Notes: generated by a model from the letters alone, not told the origin. DNA of 64,000 nucleotides from Phylloscopus collybita (GCA_027886175.1 JAJNNQ010000024.1:7052001-7116000), one strand, 5' to 3'. Numbered from the stretch's first letter, positions 11,646 to 21,453 are shown. A program made the numbers and translations.

Positions 11646-13359
11646 TAAGTGTTTATAAATAATTTTAGATTCTCAGCAAACCTGAAAAAATAAATTAAAC
11701 ATGGTTTTATTATGGAAAAAAATGGATGTTGATAAATGACCACCACATTCAAAATTAAAACAGATCTGATAATGAAAGCACAGTATTGCTTAACTAACCT
11801 CATTTTCTCTGGTCTGAAAAAAATACATCAAAAAGGCAACAAGTAAGGAGAAAGAGCTGCAACACAAGATTGCTTTTACATGTGCTTGTGCTATTTACTT
11901 AATATTGAGTTTATGGGTGGGAGGGAAGAGATCTATTTGGGAACATTGCTTTCCAAATAAAAAGAAAAAGTAATAAAGATGGTGAGAAAGGAAGGGACCT
12001 ACCCTCAGTGTTTGTTGCCCCGAATCCAAAAACTACCACTGCAAGTTCCTGCAAAGCAGGAATGTGCAAGAAAATGTTGGTTTAGGTTAGCAGACTAGAG
12101 ACAGTAATTCAGTGGAGCTCAAGACAAGCTTAATTCTCCTCCTTCTGACCTGAACACTTCATGCTGGCTCAGTGAAAGGTAGGAAGGCAAACTACATCAC
12201 CATCTGTACTAACACACACATGTTAAAGGACATCAAATGAATTTAAAGGAAAAATATGCTAAGCCTTAAATGAAGGAAGAGGCAACCTGTTTCTTCTTTC
12301 CCCTAGTATTCTACCCCACTTTTAAAACATCATGGGATGGAAGAAAAAAAAAATGAAATTAGGAGGCACATCCTTTTCCCTCAAGTAGTCTATGAAAAAT
12401 GGACAACTATGAGCTAAAAAACTGTTTCTTCCTATTATGACCTTATACCCAAGGTTTCTTCATCTGATGCCAAGAATTTGGTACAAATGCTTCATAAAGT
12501 GTGAATGAGGAAACCGTGTTGCTCATGTTTTTCAGCATATCAGAACTAACTTCTGCTTTCAACTTCTTACTTGGAACAAAGGAAAGTTTTCCAATTATTA
12601 GTTCATTATCAAAACAATGCACAGCCTGGAAAACATAACAACAAATGCACAAAACCAAGACTTGACACCAGGTCTGCTAAACTACTGCTACAGTGTTAGG
12701 TTTCCCCCACCTATTTTTACTTTAACATCTGACCTTATAAAAAGAAAGGAATAACTTGCCAATGTGACTGTCTTGCAAATGAACTAATTAATGTTGACAA
12801 ATCCTCTCCATGAATATAAAGTAACAGAATTTAATTAGGCATATATTTGAAATCCTTCACATGTTTATTCACACATTTACTACAGTGCTTCTAGGGTCTT
12901 TTGCAGCTTCTCTAAACTTAAATACTGAAAGACTAAGTCTTTTCAAGTGAAAATTTGTGAGATTGATAATACTTAAAAATTACAAGTGTTATATTAGTAT
13001 TTGTTAGTTTTAACAGTGTAATAGTTCTCAAAAATTACTAATTTTAGTCAGCATCTACAATACTCATGTTAAAGAATTCACTTGATTAGTTCGTAATTGA
13101 AACAGAAAAAAACCCAGAATGTACTATATTTTGAAAGCTGAAATAATAAAAATAAAGGCTGGGAAGGGATAGGAGCAAGGACAGTCTAACTCTGCTGGGA
13201 AATGACTTAAAAACTGCCAGGTCCTCTTCAGCAGGATAAAGACAGGAGAGTGTCTCTATTTCTTTATTTCTCCTTGCTCATTGTAATGTCCAGTTTGGCC
13301 AGAAGAAACAATCTAGAGCTTACAGAAAACATAGAATTGGAAAAATGTAGTATAATTCA

Positions 13360-13515
13360 AACTAAAAAACCACAAACCAATCAAATAAGAAACCAACAGA
13401 AAACACCAAGCAAAAACCTCCAACCCTCCCCAAAAAAGCCAAAAACAACACACCACAACAAACAACAAAAAACCCACAACACACCATCATCCAAAACCAA
13501 GCAAACCACAAAAAT
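13360..13515 (+). repeat. A/C-rich low-complexity tract
   Basis: About 150 bases in which A and C dominate the + strand almost completely. A 90-codon frame across it (13250-13522) is Lys/Asn/Pro/Thr-rich for that reason only. Confidence 0.7.
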
Positions 13516-14568
13516 ATTCTAAATGCAGATTTCCTTAGACTTGCTTCCTTTAGAAAGAGCTTCAGATTTTCTTACTCAAAAAATGTTTAAGCTGCTTTCC
13601 ACTTATTGAGTCAAAGTTGTCCACACAACACACAGGAATCCTTTCAGTACCTAAAGTGGTGTTTGAGTTCACTGCACAAAGATAATTTATCTGGCAGATC
13701 TTGCTAAAAAAGATAATAAAAGTAAAACAATTTTAAAAAGAATTAAAAATTATTGAAGGAAATACATTAGACTTCTGCCTATTTTCAGGAAATGGAAAGA
13801 AAAATTAGACTGTTTTCTGTGTTCTAGTACCTTAATTTATGCAGTAAGAACATCAAAATGTCTTTAGCACAGAAAATTTTACAGTGTAATTGATCAATTC
13901 AGGATCCATGCTGAGCACTGGAAACATCTTAGCAGCCCCTATCATACATTTCACACAGTAATAAAAAAAAAAAAATCTTCATCAGTCACCAAAGTGAGGG
14001 AGAAATATTCTTACACACGTTCACATTGGTGGGGATTTTACAATACTAAGTAGTCCCTGAAAGAAGCAATTTGTATACATCTACTCAGGCAGATATTATG
14101 GTCAACCATTACCAACAGAGGCAGCTGATGATGTCTTCTCCCAATTAATTTTTATTACAAAGCCTCATGGGATTATAAAATCCAGTATTCACGAAAGCTT
14201 CCGAGCCGCAGACAGAATTTCCATTTCCCAGCCCTGATCTCTGTTTGGAGCTGGTCTCCATTACAGTTTTGTACATTTGCCTTTGCACGTTCCTCCCCAG
14301 CTACCTAGGAGTGATCTTCTTCAGACTTGATTTTATCACCATCTATCACATTGTGCTGGGGTAGTACTGCATAGACTGAGTCCATGAAAACTCTCCCTCC
14401 ACCACTCTGCTACTTTCTTCCCTCTCCTCCCCTTTTTTAAAGACAGATAAGTTTTAAGCACTCCCTACAGCTCACAGCAGACCACATCTGATGCTTCTCA
14501 GGTAAATACAAGTATGTTTAAGCAGGGTATTATAAAAACTTTGAGAGTATATTCAATAAGTAAAAGGT

Positions 14569-14700
14569 TTGTTTTGGTGGTGGTGTTGTTTTGTGTTGTT
14601 TGTTTTGGGGTTTTGTTTTTGTTTGGGTTTTTGTTGTCATTTTCTTTGTTGTTGTTGTTATTTTCTTTTGTTTTGGTTTTTTTCTTTTTTAATTTAGACA
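14569..14700 (+). repeat. G/T-rich low-complexity tract
   Basis: The strand is dominated by 'gttttg', 'ttgttg' and 'ggtttt' units. It is the opposite-strand counterpart of the A/C tracts elsewhere. Confidence 0.7.
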
Positions 14701-14964
14701 GAGTCTTCCCCCTATCTCTTCAATGCTGGAGCATTACCCTTGCACTCATTTCCTTCTCATGAACCACAGCTTATTAGAGAAGCAAGAACTAAACCTGAAG
14801 TATGCCCTTCAAATGGAAAACAAGAAAATAAAGAAAAATGCCACCAAATAACCCCTCACACTTAAAAAAGCACTAGCAAAATGACACTCCCAAATCAAGA
14901 CAAAAGTCAAAACTCAAAATCCTAACTGAACATGAGACTAATTAACCCTAAGTAATTAAGGATT

Positions 14965-15062
14965 TGTTGGGTTTGTTTTTGCTTTTTTTGTTGTTGTTGT
15001 TTTTAGTTGGGGTTTTTTTAGGAGGTGTTTTTTGGGTTTTGATTTGTTGATTTTTTTTTTCT
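14965..15062 (+). repeat. G/T-rich low-complexity tract
   Basis: A second G/T-rich tract on the same strand, about 390 bases upstream of the retroviral insertion. Confidence 0.65.
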
Positions 15063-15446
15063 TTCTCTTTTAGAGCTTCTGTTGAAGCAAAGCCTCTGTG
15101 ATAACTGACCTTGGATTTTAGTGTAATGTGTGGAACATGTTTTGTACAAGTTTTTTTAAGTAATCTGGATACATTCCCCACACTGTGTTCTCACTGGCAA
15201 ATTCCAACTCGCACATCATGGACAACAAAAATCCATCTAAGAATTAGGACTGAAACACTCTGGTAGTACTCATACCCAGCATATGTGCTAGGCAGAAAAA
15301 ACTGAGTTATATTCTGTTTTGATGTAGAATTTTCCTCAATATAGTGTTCATCTTTCCTGTATATTGCATGCAAAGTTGACTGCAGAAAAGAGCAACTAAA
15401 AGTTCGGCATGTACAGAAGTACAGGACTACAAATGAATTCAGATTC

Positions 15447-15451
15447 ATTAT
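15447..15451 (+). repeat. target-site duplication ATTAT, left copy
   Basis: ATTAT immediately precedes the TG of the 5' LTR and recurs at 22379-22383 after the CA of the 3' LTR. A 5-bp duplication fits class III and some other retroviral integrases; ASLV and ERVK types usually make 6 bp and gammaretroviruses 4 bp. Confidence 0.95.
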
Positions 15452-15879
15452 TGTCCTGGGTTGATGCTACACTGTATCCCCAATCGTCTGTTTGGTTTAT
15501 GTCAGATCTGAGAGTAACGGGGAGAAAGTGCAAAGTTGTTTTCAGGAATTGCACAGACTGGCCTTGAGAATATGAGTCACCGGCGCGGAGATGCAGTTTT
15601 TTTTTTTTTTTCCCTTGCAGCTCTCACTTTTCGCTTTGCTTTTGCTGTAGTTAGCTTAGCTTAGTTAGGGCTGAAAAGCTTCGCAATTTTTTTTTCCTTC
15701 TTTTTTTCCCTTCTTTTCTTTTTTCCCTTTTTTCCACCTGTTTTTTGGAACGGTTCAAACCTCCCCCACACCGAGGACCCGGCGGGGGCCGCCGGGGGAG
15801 CCAACACCTGGATCCACGGGGAGCTACCCTTCGCAGCAACATCCACCACTGCTGAAAGGAACCGAGAGGAGAAACCATC

Positions 15880-15887
15880 TATAAAAG
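15880..15887 (+). promoter_or_regulatory. TATA box of 5' LTR
   Basis: TATAAAAG in U3, 80 bases upstream of the AATAAA signal. It sets the start of R about 25-30 bases downstream. Its copy lies at 22170-22177 in the 3' LTR. Confidence 0.85.
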
Positions 15888-15959
15888 GGACTTTGCTTTC
15901 CATAAGTCATCATCTGGTATTGTTTGATCTATTGCGCTGGGGGAGTGTTTTGCTGGTTT

Positions 15960-15965
15960 AATAAA
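15960..15965 (+). promoter_or_regulatory. poly(A) signal in 5' LTR
   Basis: Canonical AATAAA downstream of the predicted cap site, so it lies in R and is present at both ends of the transcript. The functional copy is at 22250-22255 in the 3' LTR. Confidence 0.8.
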
Positions 15966-16095
15966 CAGGTTTCTTTCCACTTTCTCTCTCCAACGAGTTT
16001 TCTCCCGAACCGGCTGGGAGAGGGGAGGGGGGTGGGGGAAGGGTTTTCCCTCGGAATTCTCCTCCCAAATTGGCCTCAAACCATCACAGCTTTCT

Positions 16096-16112
16096 TGGTG
16101 GCCCGTACGGGG
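16096..16112 (+). promoter_or_regulatory. primer-binding site for tRNA-Ile(AAU)
   Basis: TGGTGGCCCGTACGGGG is an exact 17-nt complement of the 3' end (CCCCGUACGGGCCA plus CCA) of vertebrate tRNA-Ile with anticodon AAU, as remembered; the match ends at the 18th base. It starts 7 bases after the LTR end (16089-16095 intervene), a longer gap than the usual 0-3 bases. Mammalian ERVL elements are named for tRNA-Leu, so this is a different primer choice. Confidence 0.85.
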
Positions 16113-16207
16113 GGGCTCGAGGCCGACAGAGAGAGAGTGGAAAAACCCTGCACTGGTTGTATTTCTTGTTGCAAGTACTTTGTACCGGTATAGAGCAATT
16201 AGTAGCT

Positions 16208-18175
16208 ATGTTGTTTGATTTCCTGTCTGTCGGGGTGGGGGCCTTGATGTGTTTTGGGTCCCTGGGCTTCTTTGAGGTCCTAATACCTTTGTGGTCCCTA
16301 GGTTTATTCTCATATCCAGAAATAGCCCCGATATTGTCCCTAATATGTAGTTTTTACCACAGAGGGGCACGAACTAGAGTAGCTATTGGCCTTGGCTTGG
16401 TGATAATGATTTGTAGGAGGTTTATAAAGGTGCTGGAATCTACTCCAGGTATATATAGTTCATGGTTGTGGTTATTTACCCTGTTTGTTGGAAGAGAGGC
16501 AGGGGATGAAGTGTTGGAATCTCTCATTTCCTTCTTCTCCTCTACATCTGTTACCTCAGTGTTGCAGAATGCTCAGTTTCCCCTAAGTGTTAAAGAAACC
16601 ATCTTTCTGTTGTTTAATCTGGTTAGCTTCCTCTATACAGTCTGCAGTTTCTCTAGAATGAGGGCTGAGATTTCTAGAGGGGCTGAGAAAACCCCTGACC
16701 CAGGCGTAGTAAAGCCTGAGTGGTGTGGGGAATGGGAGGATATGGGCCAGCTCCTGAAGGAATTTTCTGACCCCATAGTCTGGGACTTCCCACGTGAACA
16801 AATTCGGAATCCAGCTGAGGTGGGGAAATACCTGAAAGAGAAGTATCATAATAACTCTAAGAGGGAAAAGATCATTGCAGTAAGCTGGGCCCTGGCATAT
16901 GCCTATCGCACGCTGCTGGATACTGTAGGGCAGCAGATAGAGGCAGGGGGGCAGGAATGTAAATCAACAGCTACCCCAGTCACTCAGTCTGCAGCCAGCC
17001 CCCCAGTTATGAAGCCAGCAGCTAAGCTGGAACCTGAGCCTGAGGTGGCACCTAAACCAGACAGTAAGCCCAAGCCCCTGGCAGTTGCTCCAGCAAAGAA
17101 GCACACCCACAAAACTGATCGACCAGTGGATGATGATGACCTAGGAGAAGGACCTTCACCAAGATCAGAGGCCAAAGCATCTGGCACAGGATCAGAGGCC
17201 AACATTGATTCCTTTTCTCTGAAAGACCTTCGGGGCCTAAGAAAGGATTACAGGCGCCAACCTGGTGAATCTATAATTAGTTGGCTGGTCCGTCTTTGGG
17301 ATGCTGCAGGCGAGGCTACAATTCTGGATGGCACTGAAGCGAGGCATTTGGGCTCCCTGTCACTTGATCCAGTCATCGATCAAGAGATGATGAGAGAGGC
17401 TAATCCATGCAGTCTCTGGGTGCGGGTGCTAGGAAGTGTGGCAGAAAGATACCTTTGTGCTGATGATCTTTATATGCAGCAAACCCCATGGAAGACCATA
17501 GAACAAGGGATTCAACGCTTGAGGGAAATGGCAGTGGCCGAGATGATCTTCTCAGATGACATAAATATTAGAAACCCAGACTTGGTACCGTGCACATCTG
17601 TAATGTGGCGAAAACTTATACGACTGGGGCCATTAGAATATGCTTCTGCTTTAGCAGTAATGAAGCGAGAAGACACAGGGGAGACTGTGCTTGATATGGC
17701 AAAGAAGCTTCGAGCATATGCAGATGCTGTGCATGGCCCGACACATGCCAGAATAGCAGCTGTGGAAACCCGTCTCCAGAAACTAGAAGATAGGTTAGAG
17801 GAGAATCACAAGAAACTTAGGGAGGAGATTAGAGAGGATCTTCTCCAAATCTCAGCAGTACAGATTAGAGGTTCTGGTACCCAACGCAGACGTTCCCCAG
17901 ACAGGGAGAGAGGGTACACCCCACGAGCTGAGTTGTGGTTCTTTTTGCGAGATCACGGAGAAAACATGAGGAGATGGGACGGAAAATCTACTGCTGCTTT
18001 GGCACAACGGGTGCGTGAATTGAAGGAAGGCAAGATTCAGAGAGGAAGTTCCACTAGAAGGGAAGCCGCTCCAGTTGCTCGTCGCCGAACTGCCAAGTGT
18101 GATGATGACATGTCCGAACCCCTTGAAGGAACTTCTAAGACATATGCCCAAGGAAAGAAGGATAACCAGGCTTAG
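16208..18175 (+). CDS. gag: Gag polyprotein, intact, with hydrophobic N-terminal domain
   Basis: This structural polyprotein forms the particle that packages the element RNA. I start it at the ATG at 16208 because no ATG occurs between the predicted cap site (about 15907) and this codon; the frame is open further upstream (to 16070) but without an ATG. The product is 655 residues. Residues 1-150 carry four or five hydrophobic segments (about 1-34, 40-50, 58-69, 82-94 and 130-148), unusual for a matrix domain. A conventional hydrophilic Gag could start at Met151 (ATG at 16658, A at -3). A Pro/Lys-rich linker (about 263-299) and an acidic run DDDD (308-311) precede a helical capsid-like region (about 335-509), then a heptad coiled coil (about 514-549). 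Basic clusters, including RRR, near the C-terminus replace the CCHC zinc knuckle, which is absent. It ends at TAG (18173-18175), in frame with pol. Confidence 0.88.
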   Translation: MLFDFLSVGVGALMCFGSLGFFEVLIPLWSLGLFSYPEIAPILSLICSFYHRGARTRVAIGLGLVIMICRRFIKVLESTPGIYSSWLWLFTLFVGREAGDEVLESLISFFSSTSVTSVLQNAQFPLSVKETIFLLFNLVSFLYTVCSFSRMRAEISRGAEKTPDPGVVKPEWCGEWEDMGQLLKEFSDPIVWDFPREQIRNPAEVGKYLKEKYHNNSKREKIIAVSWALAYAYRTLLDTVGQQIEAGGQECKSTATPVTQSAASPPVMKPAAKLEPEPEVAPKPDSKPKPLAVAPAKKHTHKTDRPVDDDDLGEGPSPRSEAKASGTGSEANIDSFSLKDLRGLRKDYRRQPGESIISWLVRLWDAAGEATILDGTEARHLGSLSLDPVIDQEMMREANPCSLWVRVLGSVAERYLCADDLYMQQTPWKTIEQGIQRLREMAVAEMIFSDDINIRNPDLVPCTSVMWRKLIRLGPLEYASALAVMKREDTGETVLDMAKKLRAYADAVHGPTHARIAAVETRLQKLEDRLEENHKKLREEIREDLLQISAVQIRGSGTQRRRSPDRERGYTPRAELWFFLRDHGENMRRWDGKSTAALAQRVRELKEGKIQRGSSTRREAAPVARRRTAKCDDDMSEPLEGTSKTYAQGKKDNQA

Positions 18176-18209
18176 AGGGGCCCTGCCTCTAGCCAGGTAG
18201 AGGCTAGGG
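18173..18209 (+). promoter_or_regulatory. gag UAG stop with downstream readthrough hairpin
   Basis: TAG at 18173-18175 is followed by a 5-nt spacer (AGGGG) and then a hairpin. CCCT (18181-18184) pairs with AGGG (18206-18209), a T is bulged at 18205, and GCCTCTA (18185-18191) pairs with TAGAGGC (18198-18204), closing a 6-nt loop (18192-18197). That is 11 base pairs in all. Because gag and pol share one frame with no other stop between, this is the expected layout for stimulated UAG readthrough, as known from gammaretroviruses. Alternative pairing by the overlapping CTAGCC and GGCTAG could allow a pseudoknot or conformational switch. Confidence 0.75.
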
Positions 18210-21200
18210 AAAATCGTATTTATTGGACTGTGTGGATTCGTTGGCCTGGCACATCTGACCCACAGGAATATGAAGCTTTGGTTGATACAGGTGCCCAATG
18301 TACATTACTTCCATCAAGACATGTAGGGGCAGAGTCTGTCTCTATCGCTGGTGTGACGGGGGGATCGCAAGACTTCACTGTAGTGGAAGCAGAGGTGAGC
18401 CTGACTGGAAATGAATGGAAGAAGCACCCCATTGTGACTGGCCCAGAGGCCCCATGCATTTTGGGCATAGATTACCTCCGAAGTGGGTATTTCAAAGACC
18501 CAAAGGGACTCAGGTGGGCATTTGGGGTGGCAGCTGTAGTGACAGAGGGTGTCCAACAATTGAATACTTTGCCTGGACTGTCTGAGGATCCACTGACAGT
18601 AGGACTTCTGAAGGGGGAAGATCAACAGGTGCCAATTGCTACTTCAGTAGTGCATCGCCGGCAGTACAGAACAACTCGAGATGCCGTGATCCCCATCCAT
18701 AGGATGATCCGTGAGCTGGAGAGCCAAGGGGTGGTCAGCAAAACCCACTCACCCTTCAACAGTCCCATTTGGCCTGTGCGTAAATCTGAAGGAGAATGGA
18801 GATTGACTGTAGACTATCGTGCATTGAATGAAGTGACACCACCACTGAGCGCTGCCGTGCCAGACATGTTGGAGCTCCAGTACGAGCTGGAGTCCAAGGC
18901 AGCGAGGTGGTACGCCACTGTTGATATTGCCAATGCATTTTTCTCCATTCCTTTGGCAGCAGAATGCAGACCCCAGTTTGCTTTCACCTGGAGGGGTGTG
19001 CAGTACACCTGGAACCGACTGCCCCAGGGGTGGAAGCACAGTCCCACCATCTGCCATGGACTGATCCAGAGTGCACTGGAAAAGGGTGAGGCTCCAGATC
19101 ATCTACAGTACATCGATGACATCATTGTGTGGGGGAACACGGCAGTTGAAGTCTTTGAGAAAGGAGAGAAGATCATCCAGATTCTCCTGGAAGCCGGTTT
19201 TGCCATCAAGAAGAGCAAAGTCAAGGGACCTGCCCAAGAGATCCAGTTCCTGGGAGTGAAGTGGCATGATGGACGGCGTCAGATTCCCACAGAGGTCATC
19301 AATAAGATCACCGCCATGTCCCCACCAACCAACAAGAAGGAAACACAAGCTTTCCTAGGGGCCATTGGCTTTTGGAGGATGCACATCCCCGCATACAGTC
19401 AAATTGTGAGCCCTCTGTACCTGGTTACTCGCAAGAAGAACGATTTCCACTGGGGCCCGGAACAGCAGCAAGCCTTTGCCCAGATCAAGCAGGAGATCGC
19501 ACATGCAGTAGCCCTTGGCCCAGTCAGGACGGGACCAGAGGTAAAGAATGTGCTGTACTCTGCAGCCGGGAGCCATGGTCTGTCCTGGAGCCTTTGGCAG
19601 AAGGTGCCGGGTGAGACTCGAGGCCGGCCACTGGGATTCTGGAGCCGAAGCTACAGAGGGGCCGAAGCCAATTACACTCCCACAGAAAAGGAAATCTTGG
19701 CCGCTTACGAAGGAGTTCAAGCCGCTTCAGAGGTGGTTGGTACTGAGGCACAACTCCTCCTGGCACCCCGACTACCAGTGTTGGGATGGATGTTTAAAGG
19801 AAAGGTTCCCTCCACCCACCATGCCACCGATGCTACATGGAGCAAATGGATTGCCCTTATCACTCAGCGTGCCCGTATTGGAAACCCAAATCGCCCAGGA
19901 ATTTTGGAAGTGATCACCAACTGGCCAGAAGCAGAAAGCTTCAGTCTCACTGACGAGGAGGAACAAGAGAAAGTAACCCGGGCTGAAGAAGCTCCACCGT
20001 ATAACCAACTTCCAGCAGAAGAAACACGTTACGCTCTTTTCACTGACGGTTCCTGTCGCATCGTAGGGATGAACCGGAAGTGGAAAGCAGCCGTATGGAA
20101 CCCCACAAGACAAGTTGCACACGCCACTGAAGGAGAAGGTGGGTCAAGTCAGCTTGCTGAACTCAAAGCTGTTCAATTGGCCCTGGACATTGCTGAAAGA
20201 GAGAAGTGGCCGAAGCTCTACCTCTACACGGATTCGTGGATGGTAGCTAATGCTCTGTGGGGCTGGCTGGAAAGGTGGAAAAAGGCCAACTGGCAGCGTA
20301 GGGGAAAACCAATCTGGGCTGCTGATGAGTGGAAGGACATCGCCACCAGGGTAGGGAAACTACCTGTGAAAGTCCGTCATGTGGATGCCCATGTTCCCAA
20401 GAGTCGGGCTAATGAAGAACACCAGAATAACAAGCAGGTAGATCAGGCTGCAAAGATAGAAGTGTCTAAGATAGACTTAGATTGGCGACACAAGGGAGAG
20501 TTGTTCCTAGCTCGGTGGGCCCATGATGCTTCAGGTCATCAGGGCAGAGATGCCACCTATAAGTGGGCACGGGACCGAGGGGTGGATTTAACCATGGATA
20601 GTATTTCTCAGGTTATCCACGACTGTGAGACGTGTGCTGCCATCAAGCAGGCCAAGCGGGTGAAGCCCCTCTGGTATGGAGGGCGGTGGTCCAAGTACAA
20701 GTATGGGGAGGCCTGGCAGATTGATTACATCACTCTGCCCCAAACCCGCCAAGGTAAGCGCTACGTGCTGACCATGGTGGAAGCCACCACTGGGTGGCTG
20801 GAGACCTACCCTGTGCCTCATGCCACTGCCCGGAACACCATCCTGGGCCTAGAAAAGCAAGTCCTGTGGAGGCATGGTACACCTGAGAGAATTGAGTCAG
20901 ACAATGGGACTCATTTCAAGAACAACCTCATCACCACCTGGGCTAGGGAACATGGTATTGAGTGGGTCTACCATATCCCCTACCATGCACCAGCAGCAGG
21001 CAAAGTGGAGAGGCACAATGCATTGTTAAAGACCCAGCTGAAAGCATTGGGTGGGGGGTCTTTCAAAAATTGGGAGCAGCATTTGGCAAAGGCCACCTGG
21101 TTGGTCAACACCCGAGGCTCCACCAACCGAGCAGGCCCTGCTCAGGCTGAACCTCTGCATACAGTAGATGGAGATAAAGTCCCAGTGGTGCACATTCGGG

Positions 21201-21358
21201 GTTTGTTAGGAAAAACAGTGTGGATTAAGTCTGCCACACGTACAGACAAACCCATTCGTGGAGTTGTCTTTGCTCAGGGACCAGGTTGCACCTGGTGGAT
21301 AATGCAAAGAGATGGGACAACACGGTGCCTGCCTCAAGAAGATCTGGTTGTTAGGTGA
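18176..21358 (+). CDS. pol: Pol polyprotein: protease, RT, RNase H, integrase (readthrough from gag)
   Basis: This enzyme polyprotein copies element RNA into DNA and integrates it. It is open for 1060 codons after the gag UAG, has no ATG near its start, and is presumably made as a Gag-Pol fusion. Residues are counted from the GTG at 18230. The protease has the DTG catalytic triad at 19-21 and GID at 79-81. RT has motif A Asp232 (TVDIANAFF), LPQGW at 264-268 and YIDD at 294-297. RNase H has Asp606 (FTDGS), Glu644, Asp668 (YTDSW) and Asp738. Integrase has an HHCC zinc site (His765, His770, Cys799, Cys802) and a DD35E core (Asp832, Asp891, Glu927), with NNGT-like SDNGTHF around Asp891. A tryptophan-rich C-terminal domain follows, ending near LPQEDLVVR. 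Every catalytic residue checked is present, so the enzyme set looks functional. No dUTPase domain follows integrase. Confidence 0.95.
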   Translation, partial: RGPASSQVEARENRIYWTVWIRWPGTSDPQEYEALVDTGAQCTLLPSRHVGAESVSIAGVTGGSQDFTVVEAEVSLTGNEWKKHPIVTGPEAPCILGIDYLRSGYFKDPKGLRWAFGVAAVVTEGVQQLNTLPGLSEDPLTVGLLKGEDQQVPIATSVVHRRQYRTTRDAVIPIHRMIRELESQGVVSKTHSPFNSPIWPVRKSEGEWRLTVDYRALNEVTPPLSAAVPDMLELQYELESKAARWYATVDIANAFFSIPLAAECRPQFAFTWRGVQYTWNRLPQGWKHSPTICHGLIQSALEKGEAPDHLQYIDDIIVWGNTAVEVFEKGEKIIQILLEAGFAIKKSKVKGPAQEIQFLGVKWHDGRRQIPTEVINKITAMSPPTNKKETQAFLGAIGFWRMHIPAYSQIVSPLYLVTRKKNDFHWGPEQQQAFAQIKQEIAHAVALGPVRTGPEVKNVLYSAAGSHGLSWSLWQKVPGETRGRPLGFWSRSYRGAEANYTPTEKEILAAYEGVQAASEVVGTEAQLLLAPRLPVLGWMFKGKVPSTHHATDATWSKWIALITQRARIGNPNRPGILEVITNWPEAESFSLTDEEEQEKVTRAEEAPPYNQLPAEETRYALFTDGSCRIVGMNRKWKAAVWNPTRQVAHATEGEGGSSQLAELKAVQLALDIAEREKWPKLYLYTDSWMVANALWGWLERWKKANWQRRGKPIWAADEWKDIATRVGKLPVKVRHVDAHVPKSRANEEHQNNKQVDQAAKIEVSKIDLDWRHKGELFLARWAHDASGHQGRDATYKWARDRGVDLTMDSISQVIHDCETCAAIKQAKRVKPLWYGGRWSKYKYGEAWQIDYITLPQTRQGKRYVLTMVEATTGWLETYPVPHATARNTILGLEKQVLWRHGTPERIESDNGTHFKNNLITTWAREHGIEWVYHIPYHAPAAGKVERHNALLKTQLKALGGGSFKNWEQHLAKATWLVNTRGSTNRAGPAQAEPLHTVDGDKVPVVHIRGLLGKTVWIKSATRTDKPIRGVVFAQGPGCTWWIMQRDGTTRCLPQEDLVVR

Positions 21359-21453
21359 GAATCATATGTAACCATCACTGTTTGCTGGATGTCACTGCCA
21401 TGATCTGTAACTTAAACCATGCAAATATGAAATAGAAGGAAATGTATACGTGA

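Larger units (their letters stand above)
10564..15446. other. AT-rich non-coding DNA with low-complexity tracts
   Basis: No gene recognised. Open frames here are short; the longer ones (near 13250-13522, 14514-14762 and 14948-15181) owe their length to A/C-only or G/T-only tracts, which lack stop codons on one strand. A MIR-like remnant at 11585-11645 is listed separately. Confidence 0.6.
15452..16088 (+). mobile_element. 5' LTR (U3-R-U5), 637 bp
   Basis: Starts TGTCCTGGGTT and ends ACCATCACA, giving a TGT...ACA inverted terminus. U3 holds a long T-rich/pyrimidine tract (15597-15740). TATAAAAG at 15880-15887 predicts transcription start near 15905-15912. AATAAA at 15960-15965 predicts a short R of roughly 70 nt, followed by a G-rich U5 (around 16011-16040). 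It is identical by eye to the 3' LTR. Minus-strand open frames inside it (15651-15903) are duplicated in the 3' LTR and are not taken as genes. Confidence 0.95.

Noticed and set aside
13250..13522. 90-codon Lys/Asn/Pro/Thr-rich frame
   Set aside because: It arises from an A/C-only tract that cannot encode stops on that strand; the same holds for the G/T-tract frames at 14514-14762 and 14948-15181 and the A/C frame at 56636-56857.
15651..15903. Minus-strand frames of 75-80 codons in the LTRs (repeated at 21941-22193)
   Set aside because: They derive from the pyrimidine-rich tract read backwards (Lys/Arg-rich) and occur in both LTRs; no antisense promoter or conservation evidence.
16070..16207. 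Gag start at 16070
   Set aside because: That codon is TTG, lies inside the LTR and precedes the tRNA primer site. The first ATG downstream of the predicted cap site is at 16208.
18230..18232. Independent start of Pol at 18230
   Set aside because: The codon is GTG and the frame is continuous back to the gag UAG, so Pol is better described as a readthrough product beginning at 18176.
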